64,000 bases of DNA from Pseudoalteromonas aurantia 208 (GTDB lineage Bacteria > Pseudomonadota > Gammaproteobacteria > Enterobacterales > Alteromonadaceae), in NCBI RefSeq assembly GCF_014858725.1, contig NZ_AQGV01000012.1, positions 1,674,001 through 1,738,000 of the forward strand. Reading direction: 5' to 3'. The position numbers and the translations under genes are program-made. Numbering within the stretch: position 1 is the first letter of the stretch; the number at the start of each line of letters is the position of its first letter. Positions 1 through 8,976 of the stretch are shown here, piece after piece. The notes under the pieces were generated by a model. The model was not told where the DNA came from and searched no databases. It saw only the letters and a program-made list of their open reading frames with translations.

Positions 1-1
1 T

Positions 2-889
2 CCATGCGATAAACTACAAATAGCCAATGCAGCTAACAGTGACCGAGCGAAAACAATCAGTAATTGTAAAGCATTTGGTATTACTGACCCCGAAAGTTGG
101 GATTCTCCAACAGCGACTGATGGTGGTGTTAATTCAATTAGTGGTGGTAATATTGCTTTACAACCAGAGAAAGCTGACACCTTAACGGTAGGGTTAGTAT
201 ATACACCCAACTTTATAGATAATTTATCACTCACTGTAGATTATTTTGATATTGATCTAACCAATGCAATGCAATCAACAGGCATACAAAACTCTCTCGA
301 TAAATGTGCAACAGCTGACGATATTAATTCTGATATTTATTGCGCACTGGTTAATCGTAATAGCACAGGACAAATCGATTCTGTATTAAATGCTGTAGTC
401 AACCAAGCATTAAGGGGCAGACGTGCCGTTGATTTCGAAGTCTCTTATTTACGTAACTTAGAAAGCTATGGCGAAATCGATTTCTCTATATATGTCACTA
501 AGCTAATTCATTCAACAAGTAGAGACTCCATTGATAATGACGAAGAAGAGTTTAGAGGTATTGGAACCTTTAACTCAAATTTGAGGGGTCGCTTAACGAT
601 GACTTATCGATATGAAGATATCAGTATCAATTGGATAACAAACTATGCGGAAGGCGTTCAAGTTGATATTGACGGCACTTATGATTTATATGAAAAGCCC
701 TTTACAGAAGATGCTCTCAAGCATGACGTAAGAATCGCTTATAAAGCAACAGATAACACGAATCTTTATTTCGGCATAAGGAACGTCTTTGATAAAACAT
801 ATTACGATCACCCTACAACAGCCTCAGGCCTAGGTCAGTATGATTCCATGGGACGGTTCTTTTATGGTGGGATTTCATACGAATTTTAA
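2..889 (+). CDS. TonB-dependent receptor, C-terminal part (5' end outside window)
   Basis: The reading frame is open from the window edge; the first ATG in frame (269) is internal, not a start. The visible part is the end of an outer-membrane beta-barrel. A motif of the form SGGN-x-x-LxPEKADT followed by a VDYFDID strand is typical of the late barrel of TonB-dependent receptors, and the chain ends in an aromatic strand (GGISYEF) as outer-membrane proteins do. Such receptors import siderophores, glycans or peptides using the TonB-ExbBD system. The plug and TonB box lie upstream of the window, so the substrate cannot be guessed. A rho-independent terminator follows about 140 bp downstream. Family call is confident; ligand unknown. 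Confidence 0.88.
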   Translation, partial: PCDKLQIANAANSDRAKTISNCKAFGITDPESWDSPTATDGGVNSISGGNIALQPEKADTLTVGLVYTPNFIDNLSLTVDYFDIDLTNAMQSTGIQNSLDKCATADDINSDIYCALVNRNSTGQIDSVLNAVVNQALRGRRAVDFEVSYLRNLESYGEIDFSIYVTKLIHSTSRDSIDNDEEEFRGIGTFNSNLRGRLTMTYRYEDISINWITNYAEGVQVDIDGTYDLYEKPFTEDALKHDVRIAYKATDNTNLYFGIRNVFDKTYYDHPTTASGLGQYDSMGRFFYGGISYEF

Positions 890-1329
890 TATGATTTAAA
901 AAGAAACGGTGAGATTAAGTAGTGTTTTAACCGAATCATTAACAGACTATATGTTTTTTAAATAAATTTAATTTCATAGTGTTGGTAAAGTAAATAAGGA
1001 TCATTTAATTTACCAATTATACCCCCCTTAAGCCACTCTCTTGAGTGGCTTATTTAACAACCAAAAAACACAACAAATCCACTGAAAACATAAAAACCCA
1101 TTAAAACCCAAGCTCATTTCAATTTTTATAATCCTAAATTTCACAGATAATTAATCATCCACATATACATCAACCCTAGTTTTTAACATAACAAACGCAA
1201 AAAATTCAAATTTGCTCAACAAGATCAATTAACGTATCCTATTGATAAAACATGTTACCTTTAAAATAAAAATAAGCTATTTATCTAAAACCCCAAGAAT
1301 TAATTTGTATTAGCTAACAAGTAATAATT
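890..1329. other. Intergenic region, 440 bp
   Basis: Apart from the terminator at 1030-1056, this is AT-rich sequence with no open frame of note. The part from about 1150 should hold the promoter of the regulator at 1330, but I see no clear -35/-10 pair. Confidence 0.5.
1030..1056 (+). terminator. Rho-independent terminator after TonB receptor
   Basis: A perfect 9-bp stem, AAGCCACTC paired with GAGTGGCTT, has a 4-nt loop and is followed by TATTT. It lies about 140 bp past the TonB receptor stop and before the next gene on the same strand. Confidence 0.75.
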
Positions 1330-3462
1330 ATGATTGATATCGAAAAACCTTTTAAACTCGAAAACATTACTGTCCACCCTAAAACTGATGAGCTGAGTTA
1401 TTGTGGAAAAACCATTGCAATCAAGTCGATGGCTATGAAAGTGATCTGCTACTTTGCAAAAAACAAAGATATTGTCATTAGTCGAGACTGTTTACGTAAT
1501 GACCTATGGCAAAACCCCACGACATCAAATCATACGATTAATAACCATATCTATAGCTTGCGACAATCACTTGCTCAACTCGATGATCAAACAAAGTTTT
1601 TTCATACTGTCACAGGCACTAAAAATGGTTATCGATTACTCGCTGACGTTACGCAAGAAACAATTCAACCAATATCATCTAGTACAGGTTTAAACGCATC
1701 AAAATTAAGTGATGAAAGAGCACATAATAAAAATAAATTAAATAAAACAAAATTACGTTCATTGATTTTACCATCATTTTTAATTGTAACTTGTATTATT
1801 ATATTCCTTTCTCAAGAGACTAAGTTCTATAACCACGCTACTGCACTCACTAGCCACGCGGGTCAAGAACAAAACCCTGCGATCAGCCTAGATGGTGATA
1901 TAATCATTTATGCCAATCGGACACGTAGACCTTTTACTTGGGAGCTCTATGCCAGTAAAGTCCAAACCCCTTTGCAGCCGACTAAAGTATTTAGTTCTAT
2001 GGCAAACCATGATAATTTTGTCAGTATTTCTCCTAACAAAAAATACATCGCGTTTATCCGTTATGCAAAAGGTGCCGAAGGCATCTATATTGCAAACTTT
2101 AACGCTGATAGTTTAACTGCGCATAACGAAAAATTAACCATTCCGCTTAGTGCAGTTAATTCAACACCTGCTATCAGTTGGCTCAATAACAGTCAATTTT
2201 TTTATACCGCAAAAAAAACCGCTTTAGCACCGTTAAAAATCTATTTATACGACTTAGCAACCAACCGCTCGGAGCAAGTTACCTCTCCACCAATCAATAC
2301 CGTTGGTGATTTTGCAGTTGTTGTTTCCCCTGATAGAAACTGGTTAGCGATAATGCGTGCAGATAATTTACATGGCTATCAATTATATTTATATCATCTC
2401 AGTACAAAAACCTTAATGAAAACGCAAGTCACAAATACAGAACAGCGATTAAACATTAGCTTTAGTGATGATAGCCTAAAGGTATATTTTGTTGACCAGC
2501 AAGGTTTTTTATCCAGTTATGATATAAAAAAGAAAATTATAACAAAAATATCAGCACAACAGCATATGGGATATTGGCCTTTAAAAGTCCCTGGTAAAGA
2601 GCAATTTATAATGCAAGAAGATTGGGGACTATCCCCATTGACAGCTCAGATAATTAAAACTAATAACCCAAGAGTCGGTGGTGATGGTGCTTCGGAAGTG
2701 GTCGTCAACAACGGCTTATCAATTGCGGCGGTTGAAGGTATCGCCAATGGAGGTCTCATTTTTGCCTCGGTAAAACCTAATCAACAAATTGAGATCTGGA
2801 AATATCAACACGGTAAAGTATTTAAATTAAATGAATTTCACGAAACCATAGAGTATCGTGAACCATTAAACCTACATTGGTCAAAGAATACCAATACAGC
2901 TTTACTTTCCATAAATAAAACTTGTCGAATAATAGATATCGACTCAGGTAAAGACACACCGCTCTGCCCAGACAATGAAAATATTTATGCTGGAAGGTTT
3001 AGTTATGATGGCCAATCAATTTTTTTGGCCAGCTTTGATAACTCTAATGCAATTGAAATTGGTGTAAGCGGTTATCCAGTTAATCATATTCCAGAGTTAG
3101 GCTCAGTGAATTCCATTCACCAAAACAGTGATGGTAGTTTCTATTACAGCAAAGAACCAAGCTTTGATATTTATCACTTCAACCCCACAACAGGAGAAAA
3201 CACCCAAATAGTTAAGCGAACTTTTGTCTATCACCGCTACTCTGGCAATGACTTTGTTGTGACTGCAAAGGGAATTTACTATATGGATAGAATCGCAGTT
3301 ACCAAAAATAGCATTTACTACTATGACTTTTCCAGCAAAAAAAGTGAGTATATCATTGATAGTAAGGGAAATTACCCTTCCCTTGTAATTAGCGAAGATG
3401 AACGTTTTATATATTTAATAGAGTCAACAAATCACGACAGTAAATTATTATTGATTGAATAA
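1330..3462 (+). CDS. Membrane-anchored winged-helix regulator with beta-propeller-like sensor domain
   Basis: A 710-aa ToxR/CadC-style one-component regulator. Residues about 5-105 form an OmpR/PhoB-type winged helix (FKLENITVHP wing strand, then a recognition region ending in GTKNGYRLLADV). A lysine-rich linker leads to one membrane span at about 142-161. The remaining 540 residues are predicted periplasmic and have TolB/PD40-like propeller repeats (for example NPAISLDGDIIIYANR). Proteins of this build bind DNA from the inner membrane and sense a periplasmic signal; in Alteromonadales they often sit next to secreted peptidases or TonB receptors. Here the neighbours are a TonB receptor upstream and an M6-type protease downstream, which may be its targets. 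The start ATG has only a weak ribosome site. Confidence 0.82.
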   Translation: MIDIEKPFKLENITVHPKTDELSYCGKTIAIKSMAMKVICYFAKNKDIVISRDCLRNDLWQNPTTSNHTINNHIYSLRQSLAQLDDQTKFFHTVTGTKNGYRLLADVTQETIQPISSSTGLNASKLSDERAHNKNKLNKTKLRSLILPSFLIVTCIIIFLSQETKFYNHATALTSHAGQEQNPAISLDGDIIIYANRTRRPFTWELYASKVQTPLQPTKVFSSMANHDNFVSISPNKKYIAFIRYAKGAEGIYIANFNADSLTAHNEKLTIPLSAVNSTPAISWLNNSQFFYTAKKTALAPLKIYLYDLATNRSEQVTSPPINTVGDFAVVVSPDRNWLAIMRADNLHGYQLYLYHLSTKTLMKTQVTNTEQRLNISFSDDSLKVYFVDQQGFLSSYDIKKKIITKISAQQHMGYWPLKVPGKEQFIMQEDWGLSPLTAQIIKTNNPRVGGDGASEVVVNNGLSIAAVEGIANGGLIFASVKPNQQIEIWKYQHGKVFKLNEFHETIEYREPLNLHWSKNTNTALLSINKTCRIIDIDSGKDTPLCPDNENIYAGRFSYDGQSIFLASFDNSNAIEIGVSGYPVNHIPELGSVNSIHQNSDGSFYYSKEPSFDIYHFNPTTGENTQIVKRTFVYHRYSGNDFVVTAKGIYYMDRIAVTKNSIYYYDFSSKKSEYIIDSKGNYPSLVISEDERFIYLIESTNHDSKLLLIE

Positions 3463-3463
3463 C

Positions 3464-3745
3464 TCAAAACAAAAAATAATACTTTACAATTTTGCATGAT
3501 ATAATGTGGTACTGGGTTAATATAGCAATAAAGACAATATAGAACACAATAATTCCAACACCACACTCCCCACCTTTCAAAATACAACCACATTTACCTT
3601 TTAACTCAAATGCAAATATAATTACATTAAGAGCTCCTAAACCCACCACCCACACTGAAAAAACAACCCCTCCGATTAAAATACATAATAACTTATAATT
3701 AATTATCTTTTTATCTCTTTTTAATAAAAAGTCAAAAACCACCAC
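3464..3745 (-). CDS. Possible small two-span membrane protein (doubtful)
   Basis: A 93-codon frame with a GTG start, hydrophobic stretches near residues 18-45 and 63-80, and four cysteines. No family is recognised. There is no convincing ribosome-binding site and it abuts the convergent regulator by one base. The region is AT-rich, where hydrophobic frames arise by chance. It is kept only because the frame fills an otherwise empty 540-bp gap. Confidence 0.22.
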   Translation of the reverse strand: MVVFDFLLKRDKKIINYKLLCILIGGVVFSVWVVGLGALNVIIFAFELKGKCGCILKGGECGVGIIVFYIVFIAILTQYHIISCKIVKYYFLF

Positions 3746-4004
3746 CCAAATTATGAGACTTAGAAAATTAAAAATTTAATTATATAAAGCAACAAGATAA
3801 GAACACCACACTTAACATCATTACAAAAATAAATATTAAGAAATATCACGATAGAAAAATCATGTATTTTCTGTGACGGCCGACACATTTACAAATAAAA
3901 CCTACTCACTATATATTGTGAATGGTCGAAAACAGGCCTTTGAATTGAAACAACCGATAGATAAATGAAACTTTAAAATAATATGAAAGGTAATAAATAT
4001 AAAA
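3746..4004. other. Upstream region of the M6 protease gene
   Basis: About 260 bp of AT-rich sequence with no other frame. It contains a short GC-rich patch (about 3876-3890, GTGACGGCCGACAC) and should hold the promoter for the secreted protease at 4005. No recognised operator is seen. Confidence 0.4.
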
Positions 4005-6605
4005 ATGAAGAAATTTAACAATGGTATACCTGCCATATCCATCATTTCCGCTATAATGGCTTTTTCTTTCCCAGTTCAAGCTGAAACACTGCTTGAAGCG
4101 GGAAAAATGAAAGTACCACTTATATTAGCCAATTTTAGCGACACAAAAACAACAACAACACCTTCTCAAATAGAAAATAAACTTTTTAACAGTGAGCATG
4201 ATGTAAGCGCTTATTTTGACGAAGTCAGTTACGGTAATTTCGATGTTATCGGGACTGCTTTTGATTGGGTTCAACTACCTCAAAAACATGATTTTTATGG
4301 AACAAATGATGCCGATAACAATGACTGGGATACTAACTACGTTCAGTTAGGTAAAGATTCTATCGCAGCATCTGATGCGTTGATTGACTTCTCAAAATTC
4401 GATGCTAACAGTGATTGTATTGTCGATTCTGTTGCTGTTGTATATCAAGGGTATGCTGAGAACGACCCAGGTACCGATGAAGGGCTACCAACTGACATTT
4501 GGCCCATCAATATGGCACTTAAAAATGAGCCCACGAACGACCGCTGTACCTCAGATACAACTCGCTTCATGACAGTTGAACGCTTGACTTTAATTCCAGA
4601 ATTGAGAAGCGACAACACCGATGGCCTAACCCCCATTGGCTTACTCACTCATGAGTTGGTTCATAGTGGTTTTGGAAACCGACTCGGCGGTAGTTGGTTC
4701 CCTGATTTATATGGTTCGGGCAATCACAAAGGGATAAGCCGTTGGGGACTAATGGGTATAGGTAACCATTTAAGTTCGATTCCTTATCGCACCCCTGACG
4801 GTAAAAGAAATCCAAATTATGTCGCTGACAACTACTCTCGCCCAGCGCACGCGACAGCCTTTACTAAAGTGCTAATGAATTGGGTTGAACCGATTGAGCT
4901 ATCTGCTGGCGACAGCATTAAAAACGCTCAAATTCATGCAGCTTCCACCAATAATCCGACCATTTATAAACTTACCAATCCCAAAAATCCTGAAGAATAT
5001 TATCTTATTGAAAATCGCTATCAAGATGCCGATAGTTTCGATGCTGGCATAGAAACATCAGGTTTAGCAATTTGGCATATAGATGAAGGCTCGTGGTCTA
5101 CCGCAACTAAAAAAGGGTGCTCTTTCCCTGATAACCCAATAGATGCAGCAACAAAAGGAACTTGTGATAAATTTGCTCATTCCGTCATTGCATTAGTTCA
5201 AGCCGACAACTTATGGGAATTGCAAAAAGGTAAAGGTGCAAATCAAGGTGATTTATATTCAAACCGCATTGCCGGTATTTCAACTTCAACCTACCCTAGC
5301 ACGCGATTTTATGACTTTTCTGAAAGTGGTTTAGCCATTACCAATATTAGTGCTTCGGGGCCAATTATGACGGCAGACATTAATGTGTCTTTCCCGAATA
5401 TGGACCAACCTATTTTTTGTGCCGATGAAAAAGCTTATACCAGAGGACCCAGTGAAGTAACGCTTAACATTAAAAACACGTCGACCGATAAAACTGTTGG
5501 GTTTTACTGGTTAAATGAAGAAGGAAAAAGATATCCTGACTTCGCATTACGCGCCCCTTATGCGTGGCTTACACCTGACTCTGCTCCTTATAACGCAACA
5601 GATTTTAAATCGGGTGATAAAATTGTTTTAGTTGACCAAAGTGATAATTGTTTAGCCGTTACCACTCTAGGAAATGCTGGCACAGACGTTGAAATTCGAA
5701 GCGATGGGGGTTATGCAAACAATGTTAAAATATTTGATCTTGGAGATGATTTACCAAAAGATTACGCTGTGCCCGCACAAAACAACACTAATTGGGAGCA
5801 TATAGATAATATTAGCCTTGCTAATGTTGCACATTCTAGTGGTGACGATGCAGGTTATGGCGATTATTCGGCATTGGCCCCCTTTGAAATCGCTCAGGGC
5901 GACAGCATTAGTATGAGTGCATCAGGTAAAAGCAAAGAGAATTGGCTAGTATGGGTTGATTTAAATAATGACTTCGAATTTAGTAACGATGAACTTGTTT
6001 ATCAAAGTGACGTTAAATCCAACGACGTGAGTGGTACTCTATCCAATCTTAGCGCTGCTGTGGGCATTACCACGCGTATGCGTATTGCTATGTCCTATCG
6101 TACACCAACTGCTATCGGTGGGTTTGATGGGGAAATTGAAGATTACACAGTCACAATTATTGATAATTCTACTGGCTGTACCCCCGACTGTGACACTGTT
6201 ACCTATGCAGAACCAGAAAAAAACAATACTCACTGGGAGCATATTGATAGTGTAAAGATTAATATGACCACCCACTTAAGTGGTGATGATGGTGGCTATG
6301 GTGATTATTCTCACAAACCGGCTATAACTATTTCGCAAAATGACGAGATCAGTTTAAGCGCATCAGGAAATAAAAATGAGCGTTGGGTTGTTTGGGTTGA
6401 TTTAAATAGTGATGGACAGTTCAGTGATGATGAAGTTACTTATCAAAGCCCTAATAAGTCTAATGACGTCTCTGGTAGATTAGAGAACCTAACGGATGCA
6501 ATGGGTTTAACAACACGTATGCGTATCGCCATGTCATACCGTACACCCACAGCCACTGGTGGGTTTGAAGGCGAAATTGAAGACTATACGGTCACCATTG
6601 AATAA
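4005..6605 (+). CDS. Secreted M6-type metalloprotease with two GEVED domains
   Basis: An 866-aa exported protein. Signal peptide is about residues 1-26 (cleavage after PVQA). The N-terminal half matches the M6/immune-inhibitor-A-like family. The zinc-site motif HELVH is at residues 216-220, with downstream Gly/Asp-rich segments (GSWFPDLYG, ISRWGLMG) usual for this family. The C-terminus carries two homologous domains at about 586-716 and 733-866, each ending in a GEIEDYTV signature of GEVED domains and rich in DxNxD-like acidic loops that probably bind calcium. Expected role is extracellular protein degradation after type II secretion. A ribosome site is not obvious. The gene is flanked by a membrane regulator and followed by a strong hairpin. 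Confidence 0.88.
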   Translation: MKKFNNGIPAISIISAIMAFSFPVQAETLLEAGKMKVPLILANFSDTKTTTTPSQIENKLFNSEHDVSAYFDEVSYGNFDVIGTAFDWVQLPQKHDFYGTNDADNNDWDTNYVQLGKDSIAASDALIDFSKFDANSDCIVDSVAVVYQGYAENDPGTDEGLPTDIWPINMALKNEPTNDRCTSDTTRFMTVERLTLIPELRSDNTDGLTPIGLLTHELVHSGFGNRLGGSWFPDLYGSGNHKGISRWGLMGIGNHLSSIPYRTPDGKRNPNYVADNYSRPAHATAFTKVLMNWVEPIELSAGDSIKNAQIHAASTNNPTIYKLTNPKNPEEYYLIENRYQDADSFDAGIETSGLAIWHIDEGSWSTATKKGCSFPDNPIDAATKGTCDKFAHSVIALVQADNLWELQKGKGANQGDLYSNRIAGISTSTYPSTRFYDFSESGLAITNISASGPIMTADINVSFPNMDQPIFCADEKAYTRGPSEVTLNIKNTSTDKTVGFYWLNEEGKRYPDFALRAPYAWLTPDSAPYNATDFKSGDKIVLVDQSDNCLAVTTLGNAGTDVEIRSDGGYANNVKIFDLGDDLPKDYAVPAQNNTNWEHIDNISLANVAHSSGDDAGYGDYSALAPFEIAQGDSISMSASGKSKENWLVWVDLNNDFEFSNDELVYQSDVKSNDVSGTLSNLSAAVGITTRMRIAMSYRTPTAIGGFDGEIEDYTVTIIDNSTGCTPDCDTVTYAEPEKNNTHWEHIDSVKINMTTHLSGDDGGYGDYSHKPAITISQNDEISLSASGNKNERWVVWVDLNSDGQFSDDEVTYQSPNKSNDVSGRLENLTDAMGLTTRMRIAMSYRTPTATGGFEGEIEDYTVTIE
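5764..6602 (+). repeat. Intragenic tandem duplication encoding two GEVED domains
   Basis: Two copies of about 400 bp (from about 5764 and about 6205) keep long identical nucleotide stretches, for example around TTGGGAGCATAT and CGTATGCGTAT. This suggests a fairly recent tandem domain duplication within the protease gene. Confidence 0.7.
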
Positions 6606-6612
6606 TTGCTCT

Positions 6613-6655
6613 CTACGACTAAAGCCCAGTTAATAGGGCTCTAGTCGTAGCTCTT
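6613..6655 (+). terminator. Terminator after M6 protease
   Basis: A long hairpin: CTACGACTAAAGCCC pairs with GGGCTCTAGTCGTAG (one mismatch) across an 8-nt loop, 8 bp after the protease stop. The following T-tract is short (CTCTTT). Confidence 0.7.
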
Positions 6656-6680
6656 TACACTATACTTACTCGGGAAATAA

Positions 6681-7280
6681 ATGATGACTCGTCAAGCAGT
6701 ACTCACCACAGCCGTCATTATTGTGGCTATCGGTATAATAACTTTCAGCTTTTATCCAAAGCATGGCCGCACTAAATTAATCGATCACCCTCCTTTAGTT
6801 ACCAGCACCAATAAAGAATATAAAAAGACAATAAATGACAATCAAACATCTAGTGAAAAAGTAGTCGTTCATCAACATAATCATCAACAAGTTCGCCATT
6901 CATATCAAGATAAAAAGCGACAAGTGAGTGGCACAAATGAAAGCCTCAGCGTTGCTCGCGCTCAACCTGAACCCTATGAGAATATAGGCCTATCACAACA
7001 GCAAATAAAAGCCTATCAAAGTATAGTAAAAGCCCATGTTCAACAACGCAGGGATTTAGAAAGTAATAAATATCAAACGTCCCCTGAGCAGTATAGAAAT
7101 ACATTTTCTCAATTAACAAGCAACTATCAAAATCAGTTGCAAGGTTTAATGAGCGAAGAGCAATTAAAGCAATACCAGGAAAACATTAGCCACTACAATC
7201 GAAGCCATACTTTCCCGACAAAACAGCACGATGATAGCAAAAAAGACAGAAATGTAATGCATGCTAGAACTGCAAATTAA
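6681..7280 (+). CDS. Membrane-anchored small protein, unknown function
   Basis: A 199-aa protein I do not recognise. It has one hydrophobic segment at about residues 7-25, then a polar, glutamine/histidine/serine-rich region to about 95, then a predicted alpha-helical stretch (about 105-175) with many Q, E and K, ending in a charged tail. The layout suggests an inner-membrane anchor with a periplasmic helical domain. It begins with two consecutive ATG codons and lies 75 bp after the protease, past a terminator-like hairpin, so it may be read separately. A chaperone-like or processing role for the protease is a guess from position only. Confidence 0.6.
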   Translation: MMTRQAVLTTAVIIVAIGIITFSFYPKHGRTKLIDHPPLVTSTNKEYKKTINDNQTSSEKVVVHQHNHQQVRHSYQDKKRQVSGTNESLSVARAQPEPYENIGLSQQQIKAYQSIVKAHVQQRRDLESNKYQTSPEQYRNTFSQLTSNYQNQLQGLMSEEQLKQYQENISHYNRSHTFPTKQHDDSKKDRNVMHARTAN

Positions 7281-7791
7281 AAAGGGAAAGAGTTTTCTTA
7301 CATTGAAGAAAGCAGACTTGATTAAGTTTGCTTTGGTTGTAGTAAATAAACCCAGATGAAATTAAAACAATAAATTCTTTTATCTCGTTTAATTAAGTCA
7401 ACAGATGCTATGCAACTATGGTTAATACACACACCAAAACTATAGAAACACACTTCGCTATCCGTTACTTAGGACTTGAACGCAAAGCGACTATTTAAAA
7501 AGAACATCAGTCATTTAAAAGCCCAAATACTGCAACAATTAAGAGGAGTAAAGATCCAACACTGGGGGTTTCTAGACACCCTAATGCCTGCCAGGGTGCA
7601 CAACATGTAACTGTATGTATATAAAATAAATAATATCTGTGGGAATGCCATTTACAGCATTCCCTTATTAGCCACAGGGTAAATATCTAGTTACAACTTC
7701 AATACTCGGCCTTCGCTCCGACGCTTCTTTGAATATTCTCCCACAACACTCTATAGTTTTAGTTCGGCCTATATGCTAACGGAACTTGCCA
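7281..7791. other. Intergenic region, about 510 bp
   Basis: No supported gene. It contains the hairpin listed at 7641-7669. A short stretch near 7700-7790 (CGACGCTTCTTTGAATAT) resembles sequence near 48430 (GACGCTTCTTTAAATAT), possibly a minor dispersed repeat. Confidence 0.45.
7641..7669 (+). terminator. Hairpin terminator
   Basis: A perfect 8-bp stem GGGAATGC/GCATTCCC with 8-nt loop is followed by TTATTA. It lies about 360 bp after the nearest upstream stop, so either that transcript has a long tail or an unseen small RNA ends here. Confidence 0.6.
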
Positions 7792-8802
7792 ATGAAGATG
7801 TTTTGCTTTGTCATTTTGTTGTTATTTTTAAAAGACGTAACCGCACAAAGCACCAATGACAAGCTAAAAGAAGCGAAAGATTACTTAACGGTAAATCCCG
7901 CTCACTCACTCACAATTCTTCAGGCAATACCTAATATCAACGCGCTGTCAGTAAATCAGCAAATACAATGGCACATTATTACCATGCGCGCATCAGTACC
8001 AACAGATAACCCCGACATGCTTATTGACTCTTTAGAAGCTATTTTTTATCACTATCAACACCCTTACTTTATTGAAAACATCACTACAATCACCAGTGCT
8101 TTAGGTATCTGGTTGCGTAAAAATAACCACCTTATTGAGGCACAAACAAGCTTAGAATGCTCCTACAAGCATGCCAAAAATGATCGACAAAAATTAACAT
8201 TAACAAATAGTTTAGCGCTTGTCGCTCGCCATATAGGTGACCTAGACACCGCAAAAGCACTCTATAATGAAGCAAAAAAAATAGCAAAGCTCACTCAACG
8301 CGATAATGTATTAGCCATAATAGAAAATAATCAAGGCATGATTGCGCTGGAAGAAGGTAACATCGCTTTAGCTGAACAACATTTTAGACTTGCCTTAGTT
8401 GGGTATCAGAACCTAGATAAACGCTCAGGTCAAATATCCGCTGGCTTGAATTTATTATTTACTTTCTTAATACAGCAAGAGTTAGTTAATTTTCAACGGT
8501 TATATAGCCCCACAAAAAACTTAACCAATGGCTTTTCAAGTGTTGCAAAGCAAGCACTATTGCTTTGGTTACATACTCGGTTTTTACAATTACAAGGCGA
8601 GCCCATAACCGCTAAAGAACAACGCCAGCTCAAAATTGCTTATTCACATATTAAAGGTCCAAAGCTAAAAATGTTAATTAATAAGTATTTAGCTCCAGCG
8701 CTTGACTTTAAACACATGGAAGATCCAACCACAACACAAATTATGTTTAATCGGCCTTGGTTTAAGCATGTAAAACTATGCAACTGGGTTGACTCCCTTT
8801 AA
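7792..8802 (+). CDS. Exported TPR-like helical repeat protein
   Basis: About 336 aa. The ATG at 7792 is preferred over an in-frame TTG six bases earlier because GGAA sits 7 nt before it. Residues about 1-19 form a signal peptide ending near DVTA|QS. The rest is helical with tetratricopeptide-like repeats, clearest at about 135-215 (pattern of A-x-x-x-Y-x-x-A and G-x-I-A-L-A-E-Q). In related bacteria such exported TPR regions precede histidine-kinase or GGDEF domains, but this protein ends without one after a short C-terminal tail. It could therefore be a truncated sensor or a stand-alone periplasmic adaptor. No operon partner is evident. Confidence 0.65.
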   Translation: MKMFCFVILLLFLKDVTAQSTNDKLKEAKDYLTVNPAHSLTILQAIPNINALSVNQQIQWHIITMRASVPTDNPDMLIDSLEAIFYHYQHPYFIENITTITSALGIWLRKNNHLIEAQTSLECSYKHAKNDRQKLTLTNSLALVARHIGDLDTAKALYNEAKKIAKLTQRDNVLAIIENNQGMIALEEGNIALAEQHFRLALVGYQNLDKRSGQISAGLNLLFTFLIQQELVNFQRLYSPTKNLTNGFSSVAKQALLLWLHTRFLQLQGEPITAKEQRQLKIAYSHIKGPKLKMLINKYLAPALDFKHMEDPTTTQIMFNRPWFKHVKLCNWVDSL

Positions 8803-8976
8803 AAGTATTTAAAATCAAAATCTTAATAAGTTATGTTTGTAAGCCCCTCACCATACCTGAACCCAAAACAGCAATAAATGTTATTTATATGTGAAATTTA
8901 TTGGTTAAATATTTGTAAATGTAATATTCTTATTTACAATGCTTATTTCAACTGTCGCTGAAAGTGGTTACTTTTT

